64,000 bases of DNA from Galerina marginata (lineage: Eukaryota; Basidiomycota; Agaricomycetes; Agaricales; Galerinaceae). The position numbers and the translations under genes were made by a program. Within the stretch, counting starts at the first letter, position 1, and every line of letters begins with the position of its first letter. Positions 1 to 11,954 of the stretch are shown here, in pieces. The notes below the pieces were generated by a model. It had not been told where the DNA came from, searched no databases, and saw only the letters and a list, made by a program, of their open reading frames with translations. The stretch is taken from the NCBI GenBank assembly GCA_023014335.1, contig JAECYW010000017.1, positions 186,001-250,000 on the forward strand. Direction: 5' to 3'.

Positions 1-3000
1 GATCAACCTCAACAACATTGGCAATCTGTCTGTCGAGTAAAATGGAGGTGCAGTGTGGAGCTCCTCGGAGGTTCCTCTCCTCAGCAACACATTTGTACTT
101 CGATAGGCTGGCCAAAATCTGGACAAAAAAAAGAGTTATCAAATCATCAGCAATACCATCTGGGGGGCCAGTGAAAGTGGTGCATGAGCGGAGCCAGTCG
201 AGGATGTGTAAAGCAACGCCGCGCGCATAGCAACATGCAACTCTTTCATTGTTGGGAATGGCATTGATGTCGCTAGTATTCATTAACTTTGCCTGGGTGG
301 CAGTGGCGTCATCATCTGAGTGTTGATTTGGAGCGCTGTAAGTCCTAAAATCCAGAACGTTGCCGAGAATCACTAGGACTGCAAGACAGATCACGTTGAG
401 CACGCCTTCCATTGTCTCGACATTAGGTAGATGAGCCCGTGCAAGACCTGCGAGTAAATATGAGTAAGAAATATAATGAAGCAGCAGAGGATCTCACCTT
501 TTTCTGGGATGCGGCCCTCAATCAGGCCTACATGGTAGAAGATCAGGATCCTCCGCAGTAGAAGTCGAGAGGGAAGATGCTCCGTATTCGTCAAATACAC
601 ATTGAGAACAAATGCGTGTATTATGCCTTGCAGGGTCTCCTGCATGAGAGGCGATGAAAAGTAATGACCGCCATGTGCAATCACATCGTCTATGCCATAC
701 ACCCAATGTGGAGAATTGGGCTGCATGTGACTGCAATAATGATGAGATAATGCATCGATTATCAACAAAACACTCACAGCTCATCACCAGGCCGAAGGAC
801 AACAGCCTCGAAGTAGTACTTGACGTCTTCGTACTTGACTTTTTGTGGCTTCCCAGAGAGTGAAAATCCCTTGCGATCTGTGAAGAAATCAATTGAGGAA
901 AATGATGTAGAATCTCGTGGTCTCAAGAAGGCCCAGAGTTTTCGTCCAACTTTAGGGCCATATCTTGTGTTGAAACCATCGCAGTCAATGTGGACAAAAG
1001 TGAGAGCGTGCTTGAGACCAGCAATGCCCCAGTCACAGTCTTGGGTCGGGAAGGGTGCAGGGAGGGGAATTCTGTGGGTCCCACGGGTAATATCCCATGC
1101 AATAGTTTCAGTTTCATAACTGTTGAATTGACGATGGGATGACCACATAGGAAAGTCAAGTCCATTCAAAATCTTGCCAGTGCTCGAGGCATTCTCAAGA
1201 AGGTCGCTAACATACCCATTTACAACGGTGGGAGTGGGGTCGCTTCCACCGGTGATGACAGAGAAATCTGCAACAATAACTTAGATAGGCAGACAAAAAT
1301 GATTTGTAAACAGACCATTGATGGAGATCTGTGCGGTCATGGAGCCGATAACAGTGCTAAGACCTTCGGCGTCGAACTGCATCGCTTCGTCGAAGGGGAG
1401 CCCGGTGACAACAACCTGCTTGTGACGCATTGTGTTCTGAATTTCTATGGCAGGCCTGTCGGAAAGGTCTGCATGCTTCAATTTTGCCAGACAAGAATTG
1501 TTCGGATCCGCGATGTGGGGAGGACGACCATCAATGTAACTATTAGTAACAAGTTGCATCAACTCCTTGAACTTTTTTCTCATGATTTCATGCTGAACAA
1601 TGAATATTAATTACTGGAAGTCACAGACACTTCGACACGTACATGGAATTGTGGTTTGAACTCATGAGGGTTGCCATCGATATCATAAACTGTGAAAGTT
1701 TCTTTACAGGTAATACGAGGAAGAAGAGTCTCTGGTCGCCCAAGAGAAATCACTTCATCCTTGGCCTGTAAAGCACATTAGCTTGAATAAAACAGAAATG
1801 AAGTGAAACACACATATTCGTTCTGTACAGCCGGTTCGAACATTGAGAGAAAATCATCGATGTTGATCGGATTATCTCGAGAGTTACCAGGAAGTTTATC
1901 AAGAGAATCAGACCGGGGGCGTTTTCTGGGATCCTTCTCATCGACTTTCAAGGCATCGGGGATTTTGGAACCCTTCCTTGTCTTACTTGATCCAGTCTTC
2001 CCTTTGGCCTGCTTATTGTTTACTTTTGATCCGTTCTTGCCGCCAGGAGGCCTCTTTTTCTCGGTCTTCTTGACTCCGCCGTGCGTTGACCCGTCTGACG
2101 ACAATGATGAGGGTTCTAACAATGATGAGCTTCAGAGAAAAACAAAAGCACAACACTGTGCCTCACCCTCGTCATCGATATCATCGTCGTGGAATGGTTG
2201 CGCATCAGATTTCGAATTATTTTCAGCCCTAACTGGACGCTCTATAGAACCCAGGAAATAGGAAATTATTTCGAGTCACAGATACGAGAAAATGTTTTCC
2301 CACCGGAATTTTCGTCTTCTGAGGTCGACGACTCTTCAGTTTCACTGGGATGACCCTCCATCGTAACATCGTCTTTCCCCGAAAAATTCCTTGCGCCTGA
2401 AAGGCTTAGAGGGGAGGAGAGATGAGAGGGATCAACAGTGCCAGAGTGAGAGGGTAATGTCAAATTCGATTGAAAAGTCCTGTTGATAAGCGATGCCAAG
2501 GAGTTTTCCAAACTTCCCTGGCCTTGCATGCTGCGCACAGGGCTCGAACGTGACTCACTGGCTGTCCCCAATGGAGGCGACGGTGGACGCTCCTGATCGC
2601 ATATGGACATCTCCATTGACATATCCATTGGGACAGGCACAGAGGGCAATCCGGGACGCCCTTTATTGAACAGGGTATCATGCGATGTATTGCTCGATGA
2701 CGCCACATCGCCAGCAAAGTCGGATGTCGAGGTTGACGGTGTTATGGAGGGTCTTGAAAGACATTCTTTGTTTTTCACGACGTCATCGTGAGATGTGAGA
2801 GGCACTTCAGATGGCGAGAGAGATGCTGTTGTTTTCACAGAGGGTGTAGACCCGCCGATCTCGGTATCGTTAGTAAGGGCGGTCGAGGGGCCTTGTATCG
2901 CCAATGGCCTATCAAGATGTGAAGTAGGCTGTGTCACTGTGGGAGAAGGAGCAGGCTGGGCAATTACTGTGACAAAAAGTCAATAAATAATGTTTAAAAA

Positions 3001-4433
3001 GTCATCTGCCATTTCCTCACTTGGAACCATGCAAAACATCGCGCGATCAAGAGGGCTGTTAGAGGCTGCCTCTATAGCAGGCCAAGGTAAATTCAACACA
3101 AGTTGGCTTAAAGCCTCGTGAGGCGTGATGGCTGCGTCGGCGAGGGCTATAAGAGAGCGCCAAATGGTCCTCTCGATTTCGAGCACAAGAGGCGTCTTAT
3201 ACGGAGATAAACCAGCAAAGGACTCGAGAACAAGACGACGATTATATGACCTTTTTGTTATGCGGAATTGGAAGAGAAGATAGAAGGGACTAAGCAGCAG
3301 TGATAAAAGCAGAGGTGTGCTAAGTTGCCGCGTGCTTGGTGCAGAGGCATCCGCACCAGCGCGACGGATTTCTCGCAAATAGTGATTCCCCTCTTCCTGG
3401 TCTTCGATGAAATGGTCTGTGGAAGTTTCGTCTGCGAAGATGCTGGGGGATATAAGTATCAAAAATCAACGCGACATTGACCTACAACGCACCGAAGATG
3501 GTCATTCAAAAGATCGGGGTAGTCAGGCAACGACCCTTCTGGGAATTCGGTCATCTTCAGGTAGAAGAGGTGTAAAGCAGCTTGCAGGAAGTTATCAACC
3601 AAATTAATGTATCCCATTTTTTGGCCGTTTTGACTTGTCATTCGTAGTAGGGTAAGGTGTTTGCTTCCCGCATGAATCTTGTTGGATGGTTGAGATGGTC
3701 CGGATGGAGATGGTCCGGACTGAGCCATGACTGTACGAAAGTCAAGCAAGACTTTTGGCCAGTCGTCGAGTTTGTCAAACCCCTGCAAGGAAAGTTAGGA
3801 ACTGGGACCACAAAGAGAGAAAATATACATAAAATGACGTACAATAAGTGTTTCGCTGTCACGATCAGACTTGGGAAAAGACAAGGGACGAAGCAAGCGA
3901 ATAGGAGGTTGAAGGACGCTAATTTCACTGTCCAGAGCCAAGACCTCGAAAGTTCGATACGCGCACAGGATGGAGCAGAGTTTCAAATAATCACTGGTTG
4001 TTTTTACCGATGTTGGACGGACACTGGCCACGGCGGACGAAGCTTCCAAGTCATGTTTCTTTATATCCAGGCCAATAAGCGGCGCCAACGTGGCAGTATT
4101 GACGACGCTATTGCCCAAGGAAAAAAGTGAACGCTCAAAACTATGCAAAGCGTGAATGAAGTGCTACATTCAACAAGGTAGTAAGTTACATCCGAGAATA
4201 GGATAGAAAGAGAGTACTTTGTGACGTGACAATACTGTGGTGAAGTCAGTCAAAGGCTTTGGGACCTGCATGATGTGGGGAGTGGCCCAAGGAAAGGATG
4301 ACAGGACAAGCGAGAGTTTGCGGTATTCCGTAGGACCTGAGAGTGGTTGACCAGCATGAGTGTGTTGGTTCGGTGAGAGGAGAAATGATGACATACAAAC
4401 TCCCATTTCAGAAGAGGAACCGTCAGTGGCCAT
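1..4433 (-). CDS. JmjC-domain protein, amplified-type, C-terminus beyond left edge
   Basis: Many-exon minus-strand gene. The start chosen is the ATG at 4433 (MATDGSSSEMGV), just downstream of a hairpin repeat. The N-terminal third (about 4433-2980) is leucine-rich and of unknown function; 2937-1778 is low-complexity and Ser/Lys-rich with nuclear-localisation-like KKRPPGG and RKRPRS stretches. The JmjC core lies at 1268-480: VHIDCDG supplies the H-x-D iron ligands, and after an intron with its donor near 774 the exon resumes DELHMQPNSPHW and reaches HGGHYFS, the usual second-histidine context. By family this would be an Fe(II)/2-oxoglutarate oxygenase, possibly acting on chromatin; this is inferred. 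The frame stays open past 391 to base 1, so the 3' end is missing. The junction near 1595-1620 does not splice in frame by canonical sites, so a lesion or unusual intron is possible. That 1-4433 is one gene rather than two is inferred from continuity. Confidence 0.65.
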
Positions 4434-4482
4434 AAGGAAGGTGTATGTAGAAGAAAAATCAATGGACGCGTCGACGCGCAAG

Positions 4483-4540
4483 ATCAATATGTACAAATAA
4501 CCTGCTCGCGAGTGCGAGCCATCTGTTTGTACATGTTGAT
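4483..4540. repeat. Palindromic hairpin repeat, copy A
   Basis: A 58-bp imperfect palindrome beginning ATCAATATGTACAAA and ending TTTGTACATGTTGAT, with a central GC-rich CTCGCGAGTGCGAG. The arms pair over about 27 bp. Copies B (15391) and C (37257) share the arm and centre motifs. It lies about 50 bp upstream of the chosen JmjC start. Confidence 0.8.
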
Positions 4541-5168
4541 TATGACCTTGCTGCTCCGACTGAACTAAAAATACCACATTAGTGAGGAACATACTGCGTA
4601 TTGCGTATCCCCTTACTCACCCTTCTACAGCCTTCTACTCCCAGCGGCACGGTTCCCGCTTGTAAAGTGCCACCTTTCGACGAAGAACAAAATTTGACAA
4701 ACAACCGTTAGCTTATCTCCTGGATAGATTCGGAGATTTTCGATGTTCTTTGGAAATTCCATCCCGATGTATGTGCCTGTCTCCTTATACCCCATCTTGA
4801 TGCTTATAATCGTCAGGGCTTGGTGGAACTTGCTCCGGAGCTTCAGCCAAATCCTATCTCGCTGAAATAGCCCCCGGCGCATTCACGCGGTGTATTTGGT
4901 TGGGTAGATAAAGGGTTTTAATTTGGTTTTAATCACAGCTAATTTCCGCACACGCTGTTTATGTAGGTGTAAATCAGTGTCTATGGTAACTGTGCATTGG
5001 GGCACCTTTGGAAAACGAAGGCGACCTCGAGCATCGGCAACCGTACAAAAAAAAAGTAGAACAGTAGGCTAAACGATGGTACGCTGAACAATCAAGGAAG
5101 GCATTTTCAAGAGGCGTTGTCAGAGCAGGTGGATTCGATTTCTTGTACAGAACTCGGCCTTTACAGTA
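4541..5168. other. Intergenic, one weak exon-like ORF
   Basis: The region separates the JmjC gene from the SDID gene. A minus ORF at 4625-4882 (85 aa) has no recognised motif and no supporting splice partners, so it is not called a gene. Nothing else is visible. Confidence 0.4.
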
Positions 5169-7084
5169 TTAATTGGGCAGGTGGTCATCTTCGTCTTCGT
5201 CACTTGATTGATTACGCAATCCATAGGCATCATCTTCCCAGCCTTCGACATCAAGCGGCTGGAAGCTGCCTGTAAGTAATTGTTGTCCAGGATTTATTTC
5301 AATAAATCTACTCTTAGTCAGGGCAAGTTGTAAATATTATAAAGACTAGGGTCATACCGAAGAGGACCGCGGATATACTTGTTGGACTCAGACGCAACAA
5401 GTCGCCTTTCTTCCTCGCTGTAGGGGGAAGGGCAACCCTTCATAGAAGATAAGATAAGTGTACCAATGCAAAGTAAAGATAACCAACGTACAGGACAGAA
5501 GTCGCCAATGCAGGCACTCATGGAGCCAGCATAAAGAGGGTGGCGGTGGAGACGGCGACCAGCCTCGAGTAAGGGCCACGATCCTGATAATCCAAGTGTA
5601 TTCATAGAAGGGTATTAATTTGTCAGAGATAACACACCGTTCAGACGAAGATTCTAGAACAATAATTGAGCAAGTTGGAAAATAGACACCAAGACGAAGC
5701 TTACAATCAACATAACGGATGTTGAAATCCGTCGAGCTGTCCAGGCCGGACCGTAAGGGATTACCCATGCAACGTCGTAGTCACTCGATTGCAAATTGAT
5801 GTTGCGCAGGCGTCCGGGACCGACATAAACAGCGCCTCGAACAAGGACATGCTTCCTGGGGTAATCCAGGCCGATACCCAGGACAGGGTCCAGGAAGTAC
5901 AATCTTTCCAAGACAAGCAAACGGGCTAGGCCATTTGGGCTTTTAGGTGATAGGTCATGAAAGATCTACGAGTTTCAGAGTCAGTATATAACTTGAGAGA
6001 TAAGGTACTTTAATACTGAGGGGTCAATTCTGTCGCGCGAAAGAGATGGCAGATAGATTTCATAACCACGCTCAGCATATTTGGCTAGGCGAATTTCATA
6101 AGACTGCGATCTTCTTGTTATGTCTACAGTGTTACACTGCCTGATGGAAGAAGCCAGGGCCCTTGGACTGGCCCACACTTGATGACCTGGGCATAATGCA
6201 ATAGATTAACTTTAATTTCTCTTCAAAACAGTTAAATGAAACCTCACCATCATATGCAAAGCAAGCAGAGTCGACGTCGAAACCTGCCAAAATTTCTGCA
6301 GGAGAGAGATATAATCTCAGGATAATCTGCACAGGTCTTGCCGGGAAGAGGGCTGTTAATGGGGTGAGGCGAGTTTACTGTACTGAACTGAAAATGGACG
6401 TACTGTGTATGGAAACAACGTGCGACTTGCGTACGCAAACGACCTCCCAAGGAACAGTAGCGCAAATAGTTTCATAAATCTCCACCATTTTGGCTTGGGC
6501 CTAAGTTACAAAACCATCAGTAAAGCATACCGAGAGAGGCAAACCAAATTCACTTGGCTTTCAGTCAGGCCCCAAAAGAAAAGGTCAATGTCCGATGTTG
6601 CAAACCTATACTGATACCACTCGTTTCTTCTTTTTGCAGTGGGATTGCCCTTAAAAGGCTCCAGGCAAGCTCGTACAGAACCGCCTGCAGCAATGACGTT
6701 GTTCCAGGATATGTTAGAGAGTACGTTGTGAGTGAAAATACTCCAATTGAGCTTGAATTCATCTATAGTAGAAACGATGGAAGGTGTTCCTGTGTCTTTC
6801 CGGAGGTGGGGACGCAGTGGCATAATGAAATGCTCGTTGTCGTATTCAGTTATTGGTCTTCCAATCACTTTCCAAACATCGATATTCTGGGCGAAGACGT
6901 CGAAAAGTCCAACAAATGGATTTACGAGGTCAACGTGTCCACGATCACCTGCAAAAAGGCTCCTAAGAAGTTCTTCATAATCAATCGCATGCTGTAAGAT
7001 GGGGTTCATAGCTTGGCCAGCCGACAGAGAGAGAACAGCTTCAAGAAAATGCTGGACTTCGTCTGACATTGCAACTCTGGGCAT
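5169..7084 (-). CDS. SDID nucleotidyltransferase-fold-like protein, no ankyrin tail
   Basis: Minus-strand gene of about seven exons. The start chosen is MPRVAMSDEVQHF at 7084; ATG 7069 (MSDEVQHF) is an alternative. Visible landmarks in order are NNVIAAGGSVRACLEPF, then FATSDIDLFFWGLTE, the acidic SDID signature of a nucleotidyltransferase-like fold; VQIILRLYLSPAEILAGFDV; CNTVDITRRSQSYEIRLAKY; and RRLHRHPLYAGSM. The protein ends in an acidic SSDEDEDDHLPN tail. From memory, relatives in mushrooms and amoebae continue into ankyrin repeats after the equivalent of SFQPLDVEGWED; here the stop at 5169 comes directly afterwards, so the ankyrin part is absent. The biochemical role of the family is unknown and no catalytic activity is claimed. 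Its 5' flank carries copy 1 of a 375-bp duplication. Confidence 0.7.
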
Positions 7085-7321
7085 TGCCGCCTCAGTCAGT
7101 GAAAGAAAGGGCCAGAGCCGTCGAAAGAAAGTGAAGGACTGCAAGAACATATGGGATGTTGAAATTGATACATCCCTTCCTCCTTTTAACCACAAGAATT
7201 CGAGTCATCCGGAGCTCAAAGCCTATGAGTCGTTTCGTCGCAGGCGAGAATCCCACGACGAAGGCACGAGAAACGTTGCCCTGAACCGTCCAAGTTGCGA
7301 AGGCCTTCTCGGTCTGTACCT

Positions 7322-7696
7322 TATCCCCCTGAATTGGGGCGTCCTGGTTCCCCTGAAGGTTTTGGTATCTTCTTAGCTGGGGTGACAAAACCAGCGCATT
7401 CCGAGTCGGAATTTTCAGACAAATCCGTCAATTCGGATTCGCCATCGCTGTTGGCATGATCGAAGTCGCCGTTGACTGACGGCGTAAGCTCTCGACGTGG
7501 TGCTTTTTCTCTAACGCTATCGATTCCTCTCATTGTGAGATCAATTTGAATCCTTGGTGTGATCGCTGGGGGAGGAGGAACTATCCTGGGAGAGAAAGAA
7601 ATTCGATTGGTGATTAATGGGCGATGCCTGGATATCATTGTACGAACGAGATCCTGGATCCCAGCTAAATTTATCTGCGAGGAATACAGGGACGCT
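7322..7696 (-). repeat. 375-bp duplicated segment, copy 1
   Basis: It matches 16028-16407 almost base for base. The only differences noticed are a 5-bp insertion (gcgat) in copy 2 after AACGAG and one C/T change nearby. Read on the minus strand it is open throughout, including GIDSVREKAPRRELTP, SELTDLSENSDSE and PSGEPGRPNSGG. Both edges are abrupt, with unrelated sequence outside. It lies about 240 bp upstream of the SDID gene start. Confidence 0.95.
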
Positions 7697-8259
7697 CATG
7701 GCCAATGAAACAAAATGTATCTCCAGTCTCAGCCAGGGCTTCGTGTAAGTGAGTCGTTGTGAGTTCGTTCATTGTTTTGGAGAGGCGTGTCCATTCTTTT
7801 CCCTGTGCTAAACATTTATGTAAACAAGCTGTGCCTCGTTCCACTTCGGCGGCAAGGCTTTCACACAGACGCGACGATATATCCTTTATATTCCTCCCCG
7901 CATGGGCAGTCTTGGTCCTTCCGAGTTGAAAAATTCCCATGGTTATCGTCCATTTATTGACTCGACGAGTTTGCCAATTCTTGCAGCATTCCGCCCACCG
8001 AGAAACCCGTATCTCTAAACTTTGTAAATTCCTGACCTGATCAACGATTTGTTGAGATACTGGTACGTATGGGCATCTCCGATATCACATACCGGTCAAG
8101 TAATGTGCCCGACGCTGTGTCTGCACTGACTCGTATTGTTCCAGCGCCCCTTGCGCGGCACATGTCTTATGCCATCGCCGATACCGGGAAGGGCATCTTC
8201 AATATGACTCCGATTTTACTTTATATCAAGCTCGCCTTTCCTCACAAGATTAAGAGTTA
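7697..8259. other. Intergenic flank
   Basis: A minus ORF of 89 aa (7671-7940) begins inside the duplication and runs out of it in a different frame from the conserved reading. No homology is recognised. The stretch is treated as intergenic. Confidence 0.4.
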
Positions 8260-8942
8260 ATGGCCGATTTCGACTTCCTTCCACACTTTCAAGAAGCAGA
8301 AAATTTGTCGGTAAGTTATTTGCTATCAGCTTTTCATACTCTGCTTTGCTAACCATAACGCCCCAAGGTTCTGATCGACGACTTCGAAATATCGTTGGAG
8401 AACAGCCGACAGAAAGCTCACGAGTTGGAACAAATTTCTGGAGGGTTACACTTGCCTCAATATGCACCCAGGTTGGAACTATTGCAGGTGTGTCTTAAAT
8501 TTTAATCTCGTAAGGCGCAAGAATTTAATATCACCTAGCGTAAGCTTTTAGGCCAGATACGTATTTTCCTCGACACTACCCAGAAGATGCTTCTACTCTT
8601 CAAAATTGCGAACTGTCTTGATTATTCAGCTTTTCACCCTGAATATCCTCGTCCAGACCCAACCACTTACATCATATTCCAGCTTGTAGGCCCTGTTAAC
8701 ACATCATTCAGCTAATTAACCTAACCGCCTGGTTCATCCTGCGCCAGGTATATTTGTACGGACTGGTAGGTTGTTCGGCCATTACTTTTGTCCATAGCCG
8801 ACAGCCTTTCTCCTAGTGGACCGTGCGCGTCAGCATTGGTGAACTTCAAGCCGATCTGATTGTACTGGACGAAGAACTCAAAACTCTGCAAACCAGAATG
8901 TGGCTCTCCTACAGAACGGGGGTCATTGAGGGGCGATTTTGA
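8260..8942 (+). CDS. Small five-exon protein of unknown function
   Basis: Spliced by hand into five exons: 8260-8310, 8368-8487, 8539-8685, 8748-8765 and 8817-8942. This gives a continuous 153-residue protein starting MADFDFLPHFQEAENLS and ending RTGVIEGRF. Each junction has GT...AG ends and keeps frame, including an 18-bp microexon, which is good evidence for a real gene. The product has no recognised domain; it is leucine- and charge-rich, with likely helical stretches in ISLENSRQKAHELEQI and VSIGELQADLIVLDEELKTL. It lies alone between the SDID gene and the uncertain 9.1-10.1 kb region. The function is unknown. Confidence 0.6.
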
Positions 8943-9115
8943 AAGGAGTAATCTTAATGATCGAGGCTGTCGGCCCCAGGCGAATTCTGACAGCCTCGTT
9001 TGTACTTGTCGAGCATCGATTAATGTAAAGTGAGACTATAGAGCGCTATTTGCAACTCGTGCAGATAGGTATGTAGACACTTAACGTTACTTAACGTGCG
9101 TGTATTGTAAAGTTT

Positions 9116-10134
9116 CTATGAAATACATGCACATATGGTAGAGTCGAAAAATGGCTCGAAGATTTTTGCCAATGAGCCTCCAGCTCCAGCCCCAGCTGTC
9201 AAACGAACAAATGAAAAGACAATCGACGAGGAACGACAGGCAACTATATTGGAAATAGTTGAGACCGCCGTCCATACGTCAACTCGAAGGGAGGTGCTGC
9301 CGTGCTGGTGTCTTGACAATTCGGAGTCGGGTTTCAAGGTGCAGGCGGAAGCGCAGGAGACGGAGAACGGGGGTTTGTTTGCGGCGCCGGGCTGCGAGCT
9401 CCGTGGTGAGTTCTTCGTCACGATTTCTTCCCCGCGGGTGTTATCTTCGTGCAGTGGGGACATATGCCGCGGCTTTAGTGATGTGGGTGCGGGTGCTCAG
9501 CACCCGAGGAAGTGTTGGATGAGCTTGAGGGTAATGGCAGATGGCAGGACCTTGACGCCGATCTCGAAGTCCCAGAATTGCGGTGCAGTTCGAAAATGGC
9601 TGTAATCAAGGTAAGTAAGTGATTGACAAAGATATGAAGAGATAAGTACCTTGTTACTTCAATGATTCCCCGGCATCGACACAACTTGACAACCTGCTCG
9701 CGGGATGTTGAGCGTCAACATTTTGAAGCACCAATATTGAAGGGCAGTGTGCAAAGGTGCTAGGAAGTTTTTGAACAAGAAAGCAGCCTAATACCGACCT
9801 TGGATGATATTGGCAGCTTCTCCGCACCCTTCAGCCGATACGACGCCGGTTTCCAACACAAAACGGGTGCTTCTGTACTCTTTCGTGTCCTTTATGCTGT
9901 GCAAATCGTGCTGCCGCCCGCAGGAAGTGCGCGGTCACCTGAGTATGGCGTGTTGGGTTGGGCGGGTGCGGAAGATGAGGGGGAGGGAATGGCGTCAAAG
10001 AAAGCGCATGGGGGATTGATGAGCCCACCATCGTCAACGCCAGGTCCAGTTAAGGAGTTTAACATGGACTCTGTTCGAATCGATGAGAACCGCCAGAAAT
10101 TGGAAAGATAGTCTGCGAGTCGGACGTCAGACAC
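9116..10134 (-). CDS. Uncertain multi-exon gene, unidentified
   Basis: Several minus-strand stretches look protein-like: MSDVRLADYLSNFWRFSSIR from 10134; DLHSIKDTKEYRSTRFVLET near 9910-9870; LHTALQYWCFKMLTLNIPR near 9740; and FWDFEIGVKVLPSAITLKLI near 9560. Between them are plausible short introns, but a single consistent splice model could not be built and no family is recognised. The overlapping plus ORF 9135-9605 is Arg/Gly-rich and looks like a shadow. The call may be wrong in extent or strand. Confidence 0.28.
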
Positions 10135-10642
10135 AGTCAGAAAGACGAATGAGCGTTGCGTAGAGCACCTTTAAACCATAACTGTGCTGCGACAGTCTGA
10201 TCGCACGCGTTTCAGACCCGAAGGTGGTGGTTGAGAGTAAAAGATAGATCTATAGGAAGATTATGGTCCTCCATTGGCGAACGAACGTGATAACGAACTC
10301 TTCTCCCAACCACCTTTCTAGGTATAGATTGCACTTGAAGTATAGCCGGTTGTCTGTACGAGACTAGGTTAAGATCAGAATATTTGGTGCAAGAAACCGT
10401 TGGGATAGTTACCTCAATACTCGAAGATGGGATTGAGGGGAAATTCCACGAGGAAATGCCGACGCAGTCCATAAGCTACGCCAGTCCAATCAATAATAAT
10501 TTGCGAACGTCTGAATTCTTGCGAAGAGTCCACGTTCTATACCTGTAGAAGTGGAAAAGGTTAGACAATGCAGTTTTGCGTAGAGTAGAGTATCGATGCT
10601 TGGGGAAACTGTAAACGCTCAAGAGCAGTGTAGAAGCGTGGC
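10135..10642. other. Intergenic, possible minus-strand exon
   Basis: A minus ORF at 10212-10472 (86 aa) starting MDCVGISSWNFPSIPS has an internal GTAACT...CAG that could be an intron, but no family is recognised and it does not join cleanly to its neighbours. The rest shows nothing recognisable and should contain the Nudix promoter. Confidence 0.3.
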
Positions 10643-10756
10643 GTGAAAGCGCTTAGGGACGGACCGCATTTCCCGCCGGAGAGTGATCGCCGGAGTCCAC
10701 GCCGGAGTTTCCAATTCACAAATGCGCTCGACAACTCACAAGCTTGGACTCGAACG

Positions 10757-11593
10757 ATGGAAGACGCCGAGTTACCCCCTCCACTCCAGTTACCCCCTCC
10801 ACCACCGCCACGTTCCCCTCCCCTTCCACGTCTCTCCATCTACTCCACCGGGGCTGTAGTTGATAGTGCTTGGTCGGCTTTCGATATCATGCTTGGAGCG
10901 GGCATTGTGATCTTTCAGGCACAGACCCACAAAATCGTTGTTGTTCACAACACAAAAAAGGACTGCTGGTTCTTTCCTCGTGGAAAGAAAGACAAAGGTG
11001 AATCTCTTGAAGAGACCGCTCTGAGAGAGGGTTACGAAGAGGTGAGTACCCTGCTGCAGACTGACATCTGCATTTGTTCAAGTCCACCTAGTCAGGCTAT
11101 AAGGCCTCCTTCCTCCCTCTCTGTAACCCATCAAGGCAGCCTGCTTCTCCTAAATCGCACAATGAGGGGGCTAGTTCAACAGACTTGAATGTAGAGCCCA
11201 TCTTCTTGACGCTAACTGCCTGGCAACCCCAAACTCGAAATGGGAAACAGTATGACCAAGGAGGAGAATACCTCATCACCTGGTATGCAGGAGGAATAGC
11301 AGAAGATGCAGTGCGTTTAATACCTCTTCACTGGTATATTGATCACTAAATGTGGATATCCGTCTTTATAGGACAAGGATGATAACACAGGGATGTACTA
11401 CGAAAGACACTACAAAAGCCACCTCATGAGCTATGATGAGGCTATGCAACACATTGGGTCCAGTTCAGAAAAAAGAGTTTTACGCTTTGCGTGGAGTCTT
11501 TATGTTCGAACGGTGCTGAATGGTGCGCCCAACACCTTTGGCTGTTACGCTTTAATCATTGTTGCACTAGAACCTGCTCCTGATCTTACTTAA
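10757..11593 (+). CDS. Nudix hydrolase domain protein
   Basis: Three exons (10757-11041, 11092-11310, 11372-11593) encode 241 residues from MEDAELPPP; an in-frame ATG at 10643 would add 38 residues. An N-terminal polyproline segment is followed by the Nudix fold: the box GKKDKGESLEETALREGYEE continues across intron 1 as SGY, matching G-x5-E-x7-REUxEExGU with every metal-binding Glu present. The family hydrolyses nucleoside diphosphates linked to another moiety, with Mg2+ or Mn2+. The substrate cannot be told from the sequence; the GAGIVIF start and FFPRGK turn recall fungal diadenosine or diphosphoinositol phosphate hydrolases, but this is only a guess. The C-terminal half (MSYDEAMQHIGSSSEKRVL) carries the usual final helix. 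Probably cytosolic; no signal peptide is seen. Confidence 0.9.
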
Positions 11594-11954
11594 GCCCACA
11601 ATTTTTTGAAGCAACTTCCTCGTCAAATCAGAAATGGAGTAGAGAGGGACAAGTAGTCTGGAGTCCCAATTTGTTGGTCTTTGATCTGATGATATCAATG
11701 TAAAAGTTCCAGTTGTTTCATTTCTGTACTACACTGGCCAAGTAACATATCTAAGAAACATTTTACATTGCATATCCTAAGGGCCTCGTCTGGTTAACTT
11801 GCTCCTTGAATTTATTCCTCGCTTCTCTGCATCCTGAATGGGTCGACTACCACCCTCTCTGCCATGGATCAAGCCTTCACGGATCCTGAAGGAAATGCAC
11901 GTTTTTTTTCCCCAAAACCATCCTTTACTGATAGCTTGCTCACCTTGTTCAAGG
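11594..11954. other. Intergenic
   Basis: This is the 3' flank of the Nudix gene, facing the decayed WD40 copy. No supported gene is seen. Confidence 0.5.
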
